Assembly (NCBI GenBank): GCA_004211235.1
Contig: SEEY01000141.1
Span: forward strand, 1-8,503
Direction of reading: 5' to 3'
Length of the DNA stretch: 8,503 nucleotides
Source of the DNA: Rubrivivax sp.
Lineage (GTDB): Bacteria > Pseudomonadota > Gammaproteobacteria > Burkholderiales > Burkholderiaceae
Shown here: piece after piece, positions 1-5,867 of the stretch
Layout of the letters: each line of letters opens with the position of its first letter
How positions within the stretch are numbered: the stretch's first letter is position 1
Notes under the pieces: generated by a model
Told to the model about the DNA's origin: nothing
Database searches by the model: none
What the model saw: the letters and a program-made list of their open reading frames with translations, nothing else
Made by a program: the position numbers and the translations under genes

Positions 1-374
1 TCGACGATCTGGTCAAGCGGCAGCAGGCGGTCGCTGCGGCAGAAGTGCTTCAGCGTGACGCCGGGCACGTACTCCATGACGAGATAGGGCGACGCGTCCT
101 CCGCCACGGCGTCGAGGATGGCGACGACGTTGGGGTGGTGCAGCCGCCCGGCCAGGGCCGCCTCGGCGCTGAAGAATCGGTTGCTGAAGTCGCTGGACGG
201 CGCGTCCGGCGGCGGCGCCCAGCTGCGCATGCGCTTGATGGCGACGTCCTGCGCCTGGAAGGGATCGCGGCCCAGAAAGACGTCGCTGGTGGCCCCTTCG
301 CCCAGGCGTTTGAGCACCTGGTAGCGACCGATGTGAGCGGGCAGATCGTCGGCGGAAGCGGTCACGCGGGGCAT
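1..374 (-). CDS. Serine/threonine protein kinase, N-terminal part (runs off left edge)
   Basis: The minus strand reads from ATG at 374 with no stop to the edge, giving about 124 residues of a Hanks-type (eukaryotic-like) kinase domain. Visible landmarks, in order: a short leader; the ATP-binding glycine loop [12 protein letters not shown] (residues 24-35); the VAIK lysine at residue 47 (DVAIKRM); a helix-C glutamate at about residue 71 ([18 protein letters not shown]); and a hinge YLVMEYV (97-103). The catalytic loop (HRD), the DFG motif and any C-terminal sensor or membrane domain lie outside the window, so activity cannot be judged. The family phosphorylates Ser/Thr on partner proteins; the target here is unknown. 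The gene is transcribed divergently from argS, with 118 bases between the two starts. I see no good Shine-Dalgarno before ATG 374, so the exact start is less certain than the family call. Confidence 0.9.
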   Translation of the reverse strand, partial: MPRVTASADDLPAHIGRYQVLKRLGEGATSDVFLGRDPFQAQDVAIKRMRSWAPPPDAPSSDFSNRFFSAEAALAGRLHHPNVVAILDAVAEDASPYLVMEYVPGVTLKHFCRSDRLLPLDQIV

Positions 375-479
375 GATACGGGCCGGTCCGGCGTGGTTTG
401 TCCCTTGTTCCCGCTCAGCATCTCCCCCCACGGCGGACCCGTGTCGCGCGTCACGGATCGGGCGGCGAAGCCTGCCTCC

Positions 480-485
480 TAAAAT
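480..485 (+). promoter_or_regulatory. Candidate -10 box of the argS promoter
   Basis: TAAAAT matches the sigma-70 -10 consensus at five of six positions and is the only AT-rich hexamer in a GC-rich 118-base divergent gap. A -35 box at the usual 17-base spacing (around 457-462, ATCGGG) is poor. Initiation 6-8 bases downstream of the box would fall at about 491-493, on or next to the argS ATG. Confidence 0.4.
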
Positions 486-492
486 CGCGCCC

Positions 493-2220
493 ATGATCCA
501 AGCCAAGCAGGCGCTGCTCGCCGCACTCGCCGACTCTCTGCAAGAAATCGCGCCCGGCTCGAACGCCGTTGCTGCCTTCGAATCGCCCAAGCAGGCCGCT
601 CACGGCGACTTCGCCTGCACCGCCGCCATGCAGCTGGCCAAGCCGCTGAAGGCCAACCCGCGCGAGCTCGCCACGCGCCTGATCGCCGCCCTCGAAACGA
701 AGCCCGCCTTCCAGCAATGGGTACAGGCGCTGGAGATCGCCGGCCCCGGCTTCATCAACATCCGCCTGAAGCCGGCCGCCAAGCAGGCGGTCGTGGCCGA
801 AGTGCTGGGCGCTGCGACCAAGTTCGGCCACCGGCCCGCGACGGGCAAGCACGTGATGGTGGAGTTCGTCTCCGCCAACCCGACCGGGCCGCTGCACGTG
901 GGCCATGCCCGCCAGGCGGCGCTCGGCGATTCGCTGTGCTCGCTGTTCCAGAGCCAGGGCCACGACGTGACCCGCGAGTTCTATTACAACGATGCCGGCG
1001 TGCAGATCGCCACGCTGGCCAACTCCACGCAGATGCGCCTGAAGGGCGTCAAGCCGGGCGACGCCGGCTGGCCCGAGGCGGCCTACAACGGCGACTACAT
1101 CCAGGACATCGCCGACGCCTTTCTTCGAAAGGAAACGGTCAAGGCCGACGACCGCGAGTTCACCGCCTCGGGCGACATCGACGACCTCGACAGCATCCGC
1201 CAGTTCGCCGTCGCCTACCTGCGCCATGAGCAGGACCTGGACCTGCAGGCTTTCGGCCTGACGTTCGACAGCTACTTCCTGGAAAGCAGCGTGTATGCGG
1301 GCGGCCAGCTGGAGAAGACAGTCGAGCGCCTCGTTGAAAGCGGCAAGACCTACGAGGAGGACGGCGCGCTGTGGCTGCGCACCACCGACTACGGCGACGA
1401 CAAGGACCGCGTCATGCGCAAGCGTGAGGGCGGCTTCACCTACTTCGTGCCCGATGTGGCCTATCACATCAACAAGTTCGAGCGCGGCTACACGCAGTGC
1501 ATCAACATCCAGGGCACCGACCACCACGGCACCATCGCCCGGGTGCGCGCCGGCCTGCAGGCCATCTCCCAAACGTTCGACATGGGCATCCCGCAGGGCT
1601 TCCCCGACTACGTGCTGCACAAGATGGTGACGGTCATGAAGGGCGGCGAGGAGGTCAAGATCTCCAAGCGCGCCGGCAGCTATGTGACGCTGCGCGACCT
1701 GATCGACTGGACCAGCCGTGACGCGGTGCGCTTCTTCCTCATCAGCCGCAAGGCCGACACCGAGTTCACCTTCGACATCGACCTGGCCCTGAAGCAGAAC
1801 GACGAGAACCCGGTCTTCTACGTTCAATATGCCCATGCGCGCATCTGCTCGGTCATCCGCAAGTGGGGCGGCGACGTTGCCACGGTCGCGGGTGCCGATT
1901 TCGGCCTGCTGACCGCGCCGACCGAAGAAGCCCTGATGCTCAAGCTCGCTGCCTACCCCGACATGCTGGCCGGCGCGGCCGCCGGCCTGGCGCCGCACGA
2001 CATCGCCTTCTACGCCCGCGACCTCGCCGGCGCCTACCACTCCTACTACGCCGCCGAGCGCGTGATGGACCAGGCGCCCGAACTGAGCCGCGCCCGCGTC
2101 GCGCTTCTCGCCGCGACGCGCCAGGTGCTGGCCAATGCGCTCGGCATGCTCGGCGTCAGCGCGCCCGAGCAGATGAACCGCGACACTTCTGAAACGACGA
2201 CAACCTCGGACAGCGAATGA
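493..2220 (+). CDS. argS: Arginyl-tRNA synthetase
   Basis: Class I aminoacyl-tRNA synthetase that charges tRNA-Arg with arginine in the cytoplasm. With the start at ATG 493 the protein has 575 residues, the normal size for bacterial ArgRS. An N-terminal Arg-tRNA recognition (additional) domain covers about residues 1-110. The catalytic domain follows, with the HIGH-type motif [13 protein letters not shown] (HVGH at 135-138) and a KMSK-type loop VKISKRAGS (K389-R393). A DALR-type anticodon-binding domain runs from about residue 437 ([13 protein letters not shown]) to the end. The frame is open upstream to 373, but that stretch is low-quality sequence overlapping the divergent gene, and the family begins near [12 protein letters not shown], so 493 is preferred. 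There is no Shine-Dalgarno; a -10-like TAAAAT lies just upstream. After the usual C-terminus (...APEQM) there is an extra polar tail ([14 protein letters not shown]). The stop overlaps the next start as ATGA. Confidence 0.96.
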   Translation: MIQAKQALLAALADSLQEIAPGSNAVAAFESPKQAAHGDFACTAAMQLAKPLKANPRELATRLIAALETKPAFQQWVQALEIAGPGFINIRLKPAAKQAVVAEVLGAATKFGHRPATGKHVMVEFVSANPTGPLHVGHARQAALGDSLCSLFQSQGHDVTREFYYNDAGVQIATLANSTQMRLKGVKPGDAGWPEAAYNGDYIQDIADAFLRKETVKADDREFTASGDIDDLDSIRQFAVAYLRHEQDLDLQAFGLTFDSYFLESSVYAGGQLEKTVERLVESGKTYEEDGALWLRTTDYGDDKDRVMRKREGGFTYFVPDVAYHINKFERGYTQCINIQGTDHHGTIARVRAGLQAISQTFDMGIPQGFPDYVLHKMVTVMKGGEEVKISKRAGSYVTLRDLIDWTSRDAVRFFLISRKADTEFTFDIDLALKQNDENPVFYVQYAHARICSVIRKWGGDVATVAGADFGLLTAPTEEALMLKLAAYPDMLAGAAAGLAPHDIAFYARDLAGAYHSYYAAERVMDQAPELSRARVALLAATRQVLANALGMLGVSAPEQMNRDTSETTTTSDSE

Positions 2221-2885
2221 CCGCAGCCTCCAAACCCGCCGGCCACAAGAACCAGAAGGGCGGCTTCGTCCTCGGCCTGATCGTGGGCCTGCTGGTCGGC
2301 CTGGCCGTCGCGCTCGGCGTGGCCCTGTACATCACCAAGGTGCCCATCCCGTTCGTCAACAAGGTGCCGTCGCGCACGGCGGAGCAGGACGCCGCCGAGA
2401 CGGAACGCAACAAGAACTGGGACCCGAACGCACCGCTTGCGGGCAAGGCCGCACGCAGCGCCAGCGGTGTGGTCAACACGCCGCCACTCACGGCCCCGCC
2501 GCCGGCCACGACGACCGCCAGCGCCGCCGTGGCCGCCGCCAGCGCCGCGGCCGCATTGCCGCCGGTCGTGACGGCCCAGCCGAAGCCCGTGGCGCCCAAG
2601 GCCGATGCGCCCGCCTCGACGGCTGCGCCGGCCGCCGCTGGCGCGGACGCCTACGTCTACTTCGTGCAGGCCGGCGCCTTCACCCGCCCCGAAGAGGCCG
2701 AGGCCCAGAAGGCCAAGCTGGCCATCCAGGGCTTCACGGCCAAGCTGATGGAGCGCGAGCAGAACGGCCGCACGGTCTACCGCGTGCGCCTCGGGCCCGT
2801 GGACGGCCGCGACGAAGCCGAGAACCTGCAGCGCAAGATCGAGGGCGCCGGCTTCGAGGCCAACCTCGTCCGTGTACAACGCTGA
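2217..2885 (+). CDS. SPOR-domain inner-membrane protein (FtsN-like)
   Basis: A 222-residue bitopic membrane protein. It has a short cytoplasmic N-terminus with lysines (residues 1-16), one transmembrane helix at about 17-39 (rich in G, L, V), a periplasmic linker rich in alanine, proline and threonine (about 75-140), and a C-terminal SPOR domain (about 144-222) starting [17 protein letters not shown] and carrying the typical [16 protein letters not shown] segment. SPOR domains bind denuded glycan strands of septal peptidoglycan, so a role in cell division or envelope remodelling at the septum is likely. FtsN has the same layout, but the sequence alone does not show that this is the essential FtsN. 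The start overlaps the argS stop (ATGA), indicating translational coupling; this argS-SPOR-dsbA order is, as far as I recall, common in Burkholderiales. Low-complexity Ala/Pro coding explains the long shadow frames on the other strand. Confidence 0.9.
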   Translation: MTAASKPAGHKNQKGGFVLGLIVGLLVGLAVALGVALYITKVPIPFVNKVPSRTAEQDAAETERNKNWDPNAPLAGKAARSASGVVNTPPLTAPPPATTTASAAVAAASAAAALPPVVTAQPKPVAPKADAPASTAAPAAAGADAYVYFVQAGAFTRPEEAEAQKAKLAIQGFTAKLMEREQNGRTVYRVRLGPVDGRDEAENLQRKIEGAGFEANLVRVQR

Positions 2886-2910
2886 ACCCTGAAAAAGGAC
2901 ACCTGACGCC

Positions 2911-3573
2911 ATGAAGCGCCGCGATTTCTCCACCCTGCTCGCCGCCGCCCCCTTCGCGGGCGCCGCAGGCTCCGCCCTCGCCCAGGGCGGCCCCATCGAA
3001 GGCCGCCACTACCAGGTGCTGCCGCAAACGCTGCCGACGCCGCCCGGCAAGATCGAGGTCATCGAGTTCTTCTGGTACGGCTGCCCGCATTGCTACCTGT
3101 TCGAGCCGGCCGTGGAGGCCTGGGCCCGGCAGCTGCCGGCCGACGTGACCTTCCGCAAGGTGCACGTGGCCTTCCGCGCCGTCGTCAAGATCCACCAGCG
3201 CATGTTCTACACGCTCGAGGCGCTGGGCAAGGAGGCGCAGGCCCGGCCGGCCATCTTCGCGGCGCTGCACCAGCAGGGCCTGGCGCTGGACGATGCCAAG
3301 AGCCAGGCCAAGTTCCTGGCCAACCTCGGCATCGACGCGGCCAAGTATCAGGACACCTACAACTCCTTCGGCGTGCAGACGCGCTGCACGCAGGCCGAGA
3401 AGCTGTCCGAGGCCTACAAGATCGACGGCGTGCCGACGTTGGGCATCGGCGGCCGCTTCCTGACGTCGCCCAGCATGGCCGACGGCGGCGAGCGCCTGCC
3501 GGAGCAGCAGTCTGGCCAGCGGGCGCTGCAGTACAGCGACTTCCTGATCCAGCGCGCTCGCCGCAAGGCATGA
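2911..3573 (+). CDS. dsbA: Thiol:disulfide interchange protein DsbA (first tandem copy)
   Basis: Periplasmic thioredoxin-fold oxidase that introduces disulfide bonds into exported proteins and is normally recycled by DsbB. The protein has 220 residues. Its signal peptide begins MKRRDFSTLLAAAP and likely ends at SALA-Q (after residue 24); the RRDF start resembles a twin-arginine signal. The active site is FFWYGCPHCYLFEP with C58-P-H-C61, the same CPHC as Escherichia coli DsbA, and the cis-proline loop is GVPTLGIGG (P175). The middle carries the DsbA helical insertion. A third cysteine, C159, lies sixteen residues before the cis-proline. AGGA at 2896-2899 lies 11 bases before the ATG, a rather long spacing. 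The gene follows the SPOR gene by 25 bases and its stop overlaps the start of a second dsbA. DsbA/DsbL assignment within the family is not resolved. Confidence 0.94.
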   Translation: MKRRDFSTLLAAAPFAGAAGSALAQGGPIEGRHYQVLPQTLPTPPGKIEVIEFFWYGCPHCYLFEPAVEAWARQLPADVTFRKVHVAFRAVVKIHQRMFYTLEALGKEAQARPAIFAALHQQGLALDDAKSQAKFLANLGIDAAKYQDTYNSFGVQTRCTQAEKLSEAYKIDGVPTLGIGGRFLTSPSMADGGERLPEQQSGQRALQYSDFLIQRARRKA

Positions 3574-4244
3574 AACGGCGCGACGCCCTCACGCTGGCCG
3601 CAGCCGCAGCAGGCGTGTGCGGCGTCGCGCCTGTCGCGCGGGCGCAGGGCGGCGGCCTGGTCGAAGGCCGGCACTATGCCCGCCTGGGCCAGCCCCTGCC
3701 CGGCACGGCGGGCAAGATCGAGGTCATCGAGTTCTTCTTCTACAAGTGCCCCCACTGCTTCGCCTTCGACCCGCTGCTGGCAGCCTGGGTGCAGAAGCTG
3801 CCGGCGGACGTGAGCTTTCGCCGCGTGCCGGTGGGCCAGCAGGCCGTGCTGAAGTTGCACCAGCGCATGTTCTACGCGCTGGACGCCATGGGCGCGTTGA
3901 CGCCGCCGGTGCATGCCGGCATCTTCAATGCGCTGCACCGCGGCGGCGTGGAGGCGGATGACGAAGCGGCCGTGGTCGCCCTCGTTGGCCGGCTTGGCCT
4001 GGACACCGCGAAGTTCAAGGCCGCGCTGTCGTCTTTCGGCGTGCAGGGCAGGCTGGCCCAGGGCCAGAAGCTGGCGGAACTGGCGGGCGTCGAGAACGTG
4101 CCGGCCCTCGTCATCGGCGGACGCTGGCGCACCGCCCCCGGCATGGCCGGCCAGCCCGGCCAGAGCGAAGCGATGCAAGGCCAGCAGGCATTGGCCGTGG
4201 CCAGCCTCCTCGTCGAGGCGGCCAGAAGCGGCAAAGTTTCCTGA
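3570..4244 (+). CDS. dsbA: DsbA-family thiol oxidoreductase (second tandem copy)
   Basis: A 224-residue paralogue of the preceding gene, starting inside its stop codon (ATGA at 3570-3573), so translation is probably coupled. The signal peptide begins MKRRDALTLAAAAAG and ends in an AxA site (ARA-Q, after residue 25). The active site is FFFYKCPHCFAFDP with C60-P-H-C63, and the cis-proline loop is ENVPALVIGG (P178). The two proteins align end to end: GKIEVIEFF before the active site, HQRMFYxL after it, and SFGVQ near the C-terminus. Differences include lysine instead of glycine just before CPHC, no third cysteine in the mature part (leucine replaces C159 of copy one), and C17 in the signal peptide. 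This looks like a local duplication followed by divergence, perhaps with a distinct substrate set. No start lies closer to any Shine-Dalgarno; AAGG at 3565-3568 is only one base from the ATG. Confidence 0.9.
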   Translation: MKRRDALTLAAAAAGVCGVAPVARAQGGGLVEGRHYARLGQPLPGTAGKIEVIEFFFYKCPHCFAFDPLLAAWVQKLPADVSFRRVPVGQQAVLKLHQRMFYALDAMGALTPPVHAGIFNALHRGGVEADDEAAVVALVGRLGLDTAKFKAALSSFGVQGRLAQGQKLAELAGVENVPALVIGGRWRTAPGMAGQPGQSEAMQGQQALAVASLLVEAARSGKVS

Positions 4245-4287
4245 CTCACTTGCCGGGTTGGAAAGGCTGCGGACGGCGCCGCACCCA

Positions 4288-4293
4288 TAGAAT
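4288..4293 (+). promoter_or_regulatory. Candidate -10 box before lptA
   Basis: TAGAAT matches the sigma-70 -10 consensus at five of six positions and stands out in the 71-base gap between dsbA copy two and lptA. A -35 at standard spacing (4265-4270, GGCTGC) is poor; TTGGAA at 4258-4263 is better but 24 bases away. If used, it would start the lptA-lptB-rpoN unit about 17 bases before ATG 4316 and would exclude the alternative ATG at 4292, which overlaps the box. Confidence 0.35.
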
Positions 4294-4315
4294 GGCCTGC
4301 AACTTCCGTGCCGCC

Positions 4316-4924
4316 ATGCCCCAGCGCCTGCCCCTCCTGATCGCCCTCGCCCTCGCGGGCAGCCCCGCGTTCGCCGAGAAGGCCGACCGGCTCAAGCCCT
4401 TCGTGTTCTCGTCGGACAAGCCGGGCCAGATCGACAGCGTCAACCAGAGCGTCGTGCTGGTGGGCAATGTCGTCATCACCAAGGGCAGTCTGGTGCTGCG
4501 TGCCGAAAAGGTGGACGTGCACGAGACGCGCGACGGCTATGTGCAGGCCTATGCCAACGGCACCAGCGGCCAGCCGGTCACCTTCCGCCAGGCGCGCGAC
4601 CTGCCGGGCGAGGCCATCGACGGCGTGGCCGACCAGCTCGAATACGACACCCGGACCGAGGCGGTCCGCTTCATCGGCAACGCCCGCGTGCGCAGCACCA
4701 AGGGCACGGCCGTCACGAACGAGGTGACCGGCGCCGTCATCATCTACAACAGCCGCACCGAGGTGCTGACGTTCGAGGGCGGTGCCGCGTCGCCGAACCC
4801 GAACGGCCGCAACCGCATCGTCATGATGCCGTCCGCCCAGCCGCCGGACGACGCCGCCTCGGCGCCGCCCGCGCCGCTGCCGCTGAAGCCGTCGACCACG
4901 CTGCAGCCGGGCAAGCCTTCGTGA
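4316..4924 (+). CDS. lptA: LPS export protein LptA (periplasmic bridge)
   Basis: LptA forms the periplasmic beta-jellyroll bridge that carries lipopolysaccharide from the inner-membrane LptBFGC complex to LptD at the outer membrane. The product has 202 residues: a signal peptide MPQRLPLLIALALAG with a cleavage site at AFA-E (after residue 20), then an OstA/LptA domain whose repeated strands are visible as VVLVGNVVITKGSLVLRAEKV and later LEYDTRTEAVRFIGNARV and VTGAVIIYNSRTEVLTFEGG, and a proline/alanine-rich tail. ATG 4316 is chosen because it gives a clean signal peptide. The frame also has ATGs at 4250 and 4292; the 4250 start puts arginine-rich sequence ahead of the signal, and the 4292 one overlaps the -10 candidate. 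The stop overlaps lptB as TGATG. lptC, often just upstream of lptA, is absent here and must lie elsewhere. Confidence 0.9.
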   Translation: MPQRLPLLIALALAGSPAFAEKADRLKPFVFSSDKPGQIDSVNQSVVLVGNVVITKGSLVLRAEKVDVHETRDGYVQAYANGTSGQPVTFRQARDLPGEAIDGVADQLEYDTRTEAVRFIGNARVRSTKGTAVTNEVTGAVIIYNSRTEVLTFEGGAASPNPNGRNRIVMMPSAQPPDDAASAPPAPLPLKPSTTLQPGKPS

Positions 4925-5703
4925 TGGCCGACGCCGCCGTCACTCCCAGCCTGGCCGACTGCGGCAGCCGGCTCGAGGCCGAGGGCCTGGCCAAGACCTA
5001 CGGCGTGCGAAAGGTCGTCAAGGACGTGCATGTGCGCGTCGACTGCGGCGAGGTCGTCGGCCTGCTCGGCCCCAACGGCGCCGGCAAGACGACCAGCTTC
5101 TACATGATCGTCGGCCTGGTCCGTTCGGACGCCGGCATCATCCGCATCGACGGTGCCGAGGTGCAGCGCCTGCCCATCCATGCCCGCGCCCGCCTGGGCC
5201 TGTCTTATCTCCCGCAGGAAGCCTCGATCTTCCGCAAGCTGACCGTCGCCCAGAACATCCGCGCGGTGCTGGAGCTGCAGCTCGACGACCGTGGCAAGTC
5301 GCTGCCCAAGGCGCGCATCGATGAGTTGCTGAACGGCCTGCTGCACGACCTGTCCATCGAAGGCCTGCGCGACAGCCCGGCCCCGGCGCTGTCGGGCGGC
5401 GAGCGCCGCCGCGTCGAGATCGCCCGGGCGCTGGCCACACAGCCGCGCTTCATCCTGCTGGACGAGCCGTTTGCCGGCGTCGACCCGATCGCGGTGCTGG
5501 AGATCCAGCGCATCATCGGCTTCCTGAAAGGGCGCGGCATCGGCGTGCTGATCACCGACCACAACGTCCGCGAGACGCTCGGCATCTGCGACCGCGCCTA
5601 CATCATCAGCGAGGGCGCCGTGCTCGCCGAAGGCACGCCCGACGAGATCGTGGCCAACGCCGACGTGCGCAAGGTCTATCTCGGCGAAAACTTCAGGATG
5701 TAA
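4924..5703 (+). CDS. lptB: LPS export ABC transporter ATP-binding protein LptB
   Basis: Cytoplasmic ATPase of the LptB2FGC exporter that extracts LPS from the inner membrane. All ABC landmarks are intact: Walker A GPNGAGKTT (residues 49-57), Q-loop LPQEASIF (Q98), signature LSGGERRRVEIARAL (from 156), Walker B FILLDEPFAGVD (D180, E181) and switch histidine ITDHNVRE (H213). The YLPQEASIFRKL stretch and the C-terminus VYLGENFRM are typical of LptB rather than other ABC ATPases. The product has 259 residues from ATG 4924; a GTG at 4921 would add one residue. Compared with the shortest LptBs it carries about 15 extra N-terminal residues before the first strand (MADAAVTPSLADCGS). The start shares a base with the lptA stop (TGATG), so the two are co-translated. 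LptFG are not in the window. Confidence 0.96.
   Translation: MADAAVTPSLADCGSRLEAEGLAKTYGVRKVVKDVHVRVDCGEVVGLLGPNGAGKTTSFYMIVGLVRSDAGIIRIDGAEVQRLPIHARARLGLSYLPQEASIFRKLTVAQNIRAVLELQLDDRGKSLPKARIDELLNGLLHDLSIEGLRDSPAPALSGGERRRVEIARALATQPRFILLDEPFAGVDPIAVLEIQRIIGFLKGRGIGVLITDHNVRETLGICDRAYIISEGAVLAEGTPDEIVANADVRKVYLGENFRM
5695..5698 (+). promoter_or_regulatory. Shine-Dalgarno for the small frame at 5706
   Basis: AGGA lies inside the last codons of lptB and ends 7 bases before ATG 5706, an ideal spacing. It is the main reason for treating the 53-codon frame as possibly translated. The AAGG at 5702-5705 directly abuts the ATG and would be too close to act. Confidence 0.35.
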
Positions 5704-5705
5704 GG

Positions 5706-5867
5706 ATGGACTACCCCTCGCCCATCCTCGCGTCGCTGAACGCGAGGGAGTCTGGTCGGTCCCCCGCGGGGACGGCGATGCTTGCGGCATTGAGCCGCGC
5801 GCACATCGCCAACGCGGGCCGGCTTGGGAGCGGCCCGGCGCTCGGCCCGCAAGGAACCCGGGGATGA
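5706..5867 (+). CDS. Possible small ORF (53 aa) between lptB and rpoN
   Basis: An open frame from ATG 5706, two bases after the lptB stop, to TGA 5865-5867, which overlaps the rpoN start as ATGA. It would encode 53 residues beginning MDYPSPILASLNARESG and ending GPQGTRG. It has no transmembrane helix or signal peptide, and I recognise no domain. For translation: AGGA at 5695-5698 is 7 bases from the ATG, there is no gap on either side, the stop/start overlap is the same arrangement as at two other junctions in this window, and third positions are mostly G or C (about 45 of 53 codons). Against: at this base composition a 53-codon open frame is not rare by chance, its first and second positions do not show the strong contrast of a typical coding gene, and the same stretch folds into consecutive hairpins. 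It could be a leader peptide coupling lptB to rpoN, or noncoding. Confidence 0.35.
   Translation: MDYPSPILASLNARESGRSPAGTAMLAALSRAHIANAGRLGSGPALGPQGTRG
5726..5850 (+). other. Run of four hairpins in the rpoN leader
   Basis: Perfect inverted repeats follow one another: CCTCGCGT/ACGCGAGG at 5726-5733 and 5740-5747 (8 bp, 6-base loop); GTCCCC/GGGGAC at 5759-5764 and 5768-5773 (6 bp, 3-base loop); GGCGATG/CATCGCC at 5774-5780 and 5804-5810 (7 bp); GCGGGCCG/CGGCCCGC at 5814-5821 and 5843-5850 (8 bp). The last 5' arm can instead pair with CGGCCC at 5831-5836. The final arm ends exactly where the rpoN Shine-Dalgarno AAGGA (5851-5855) begins. No T-run follows any stem, so these are not classic terminators. 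It may be a structured mRNA leader or a dispersed intergenic palindromic repeat; high GC makes some stems likely by chance. Confidence 0.45.

Noticed and set aside
373..492. Upstream extension of argS to the first start in frame at 373
   Set aside because: It would add 40 residues with no family similarity, overlap the divergent kinase start, and read through the promoter-like TAAAAT.
451..2040. A 529-residue open frame on the minus strand opposite argS
   Set aside because: It is a shadow of argS: the plus strand carries complete ArgRS motifs, and the minus product has no recognisable domain. GC-rich genes often leave such long antisense frames.
4250..4315. Longer lptA starts at 4250 or 4292
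   Set aside because: Start 4250 puts arginine-rich sequence before the signal peptide; 4292 overlaps the -10 candidate. ATG 4316 gives a standard signal peptide, although 4292 cannot be excluded.
5726..5747. Rho-independent terminator after lptB
   Set aside because: The 8-bp stem is good, but no T-run follows, and the next gene lies close downstream on the same strand.
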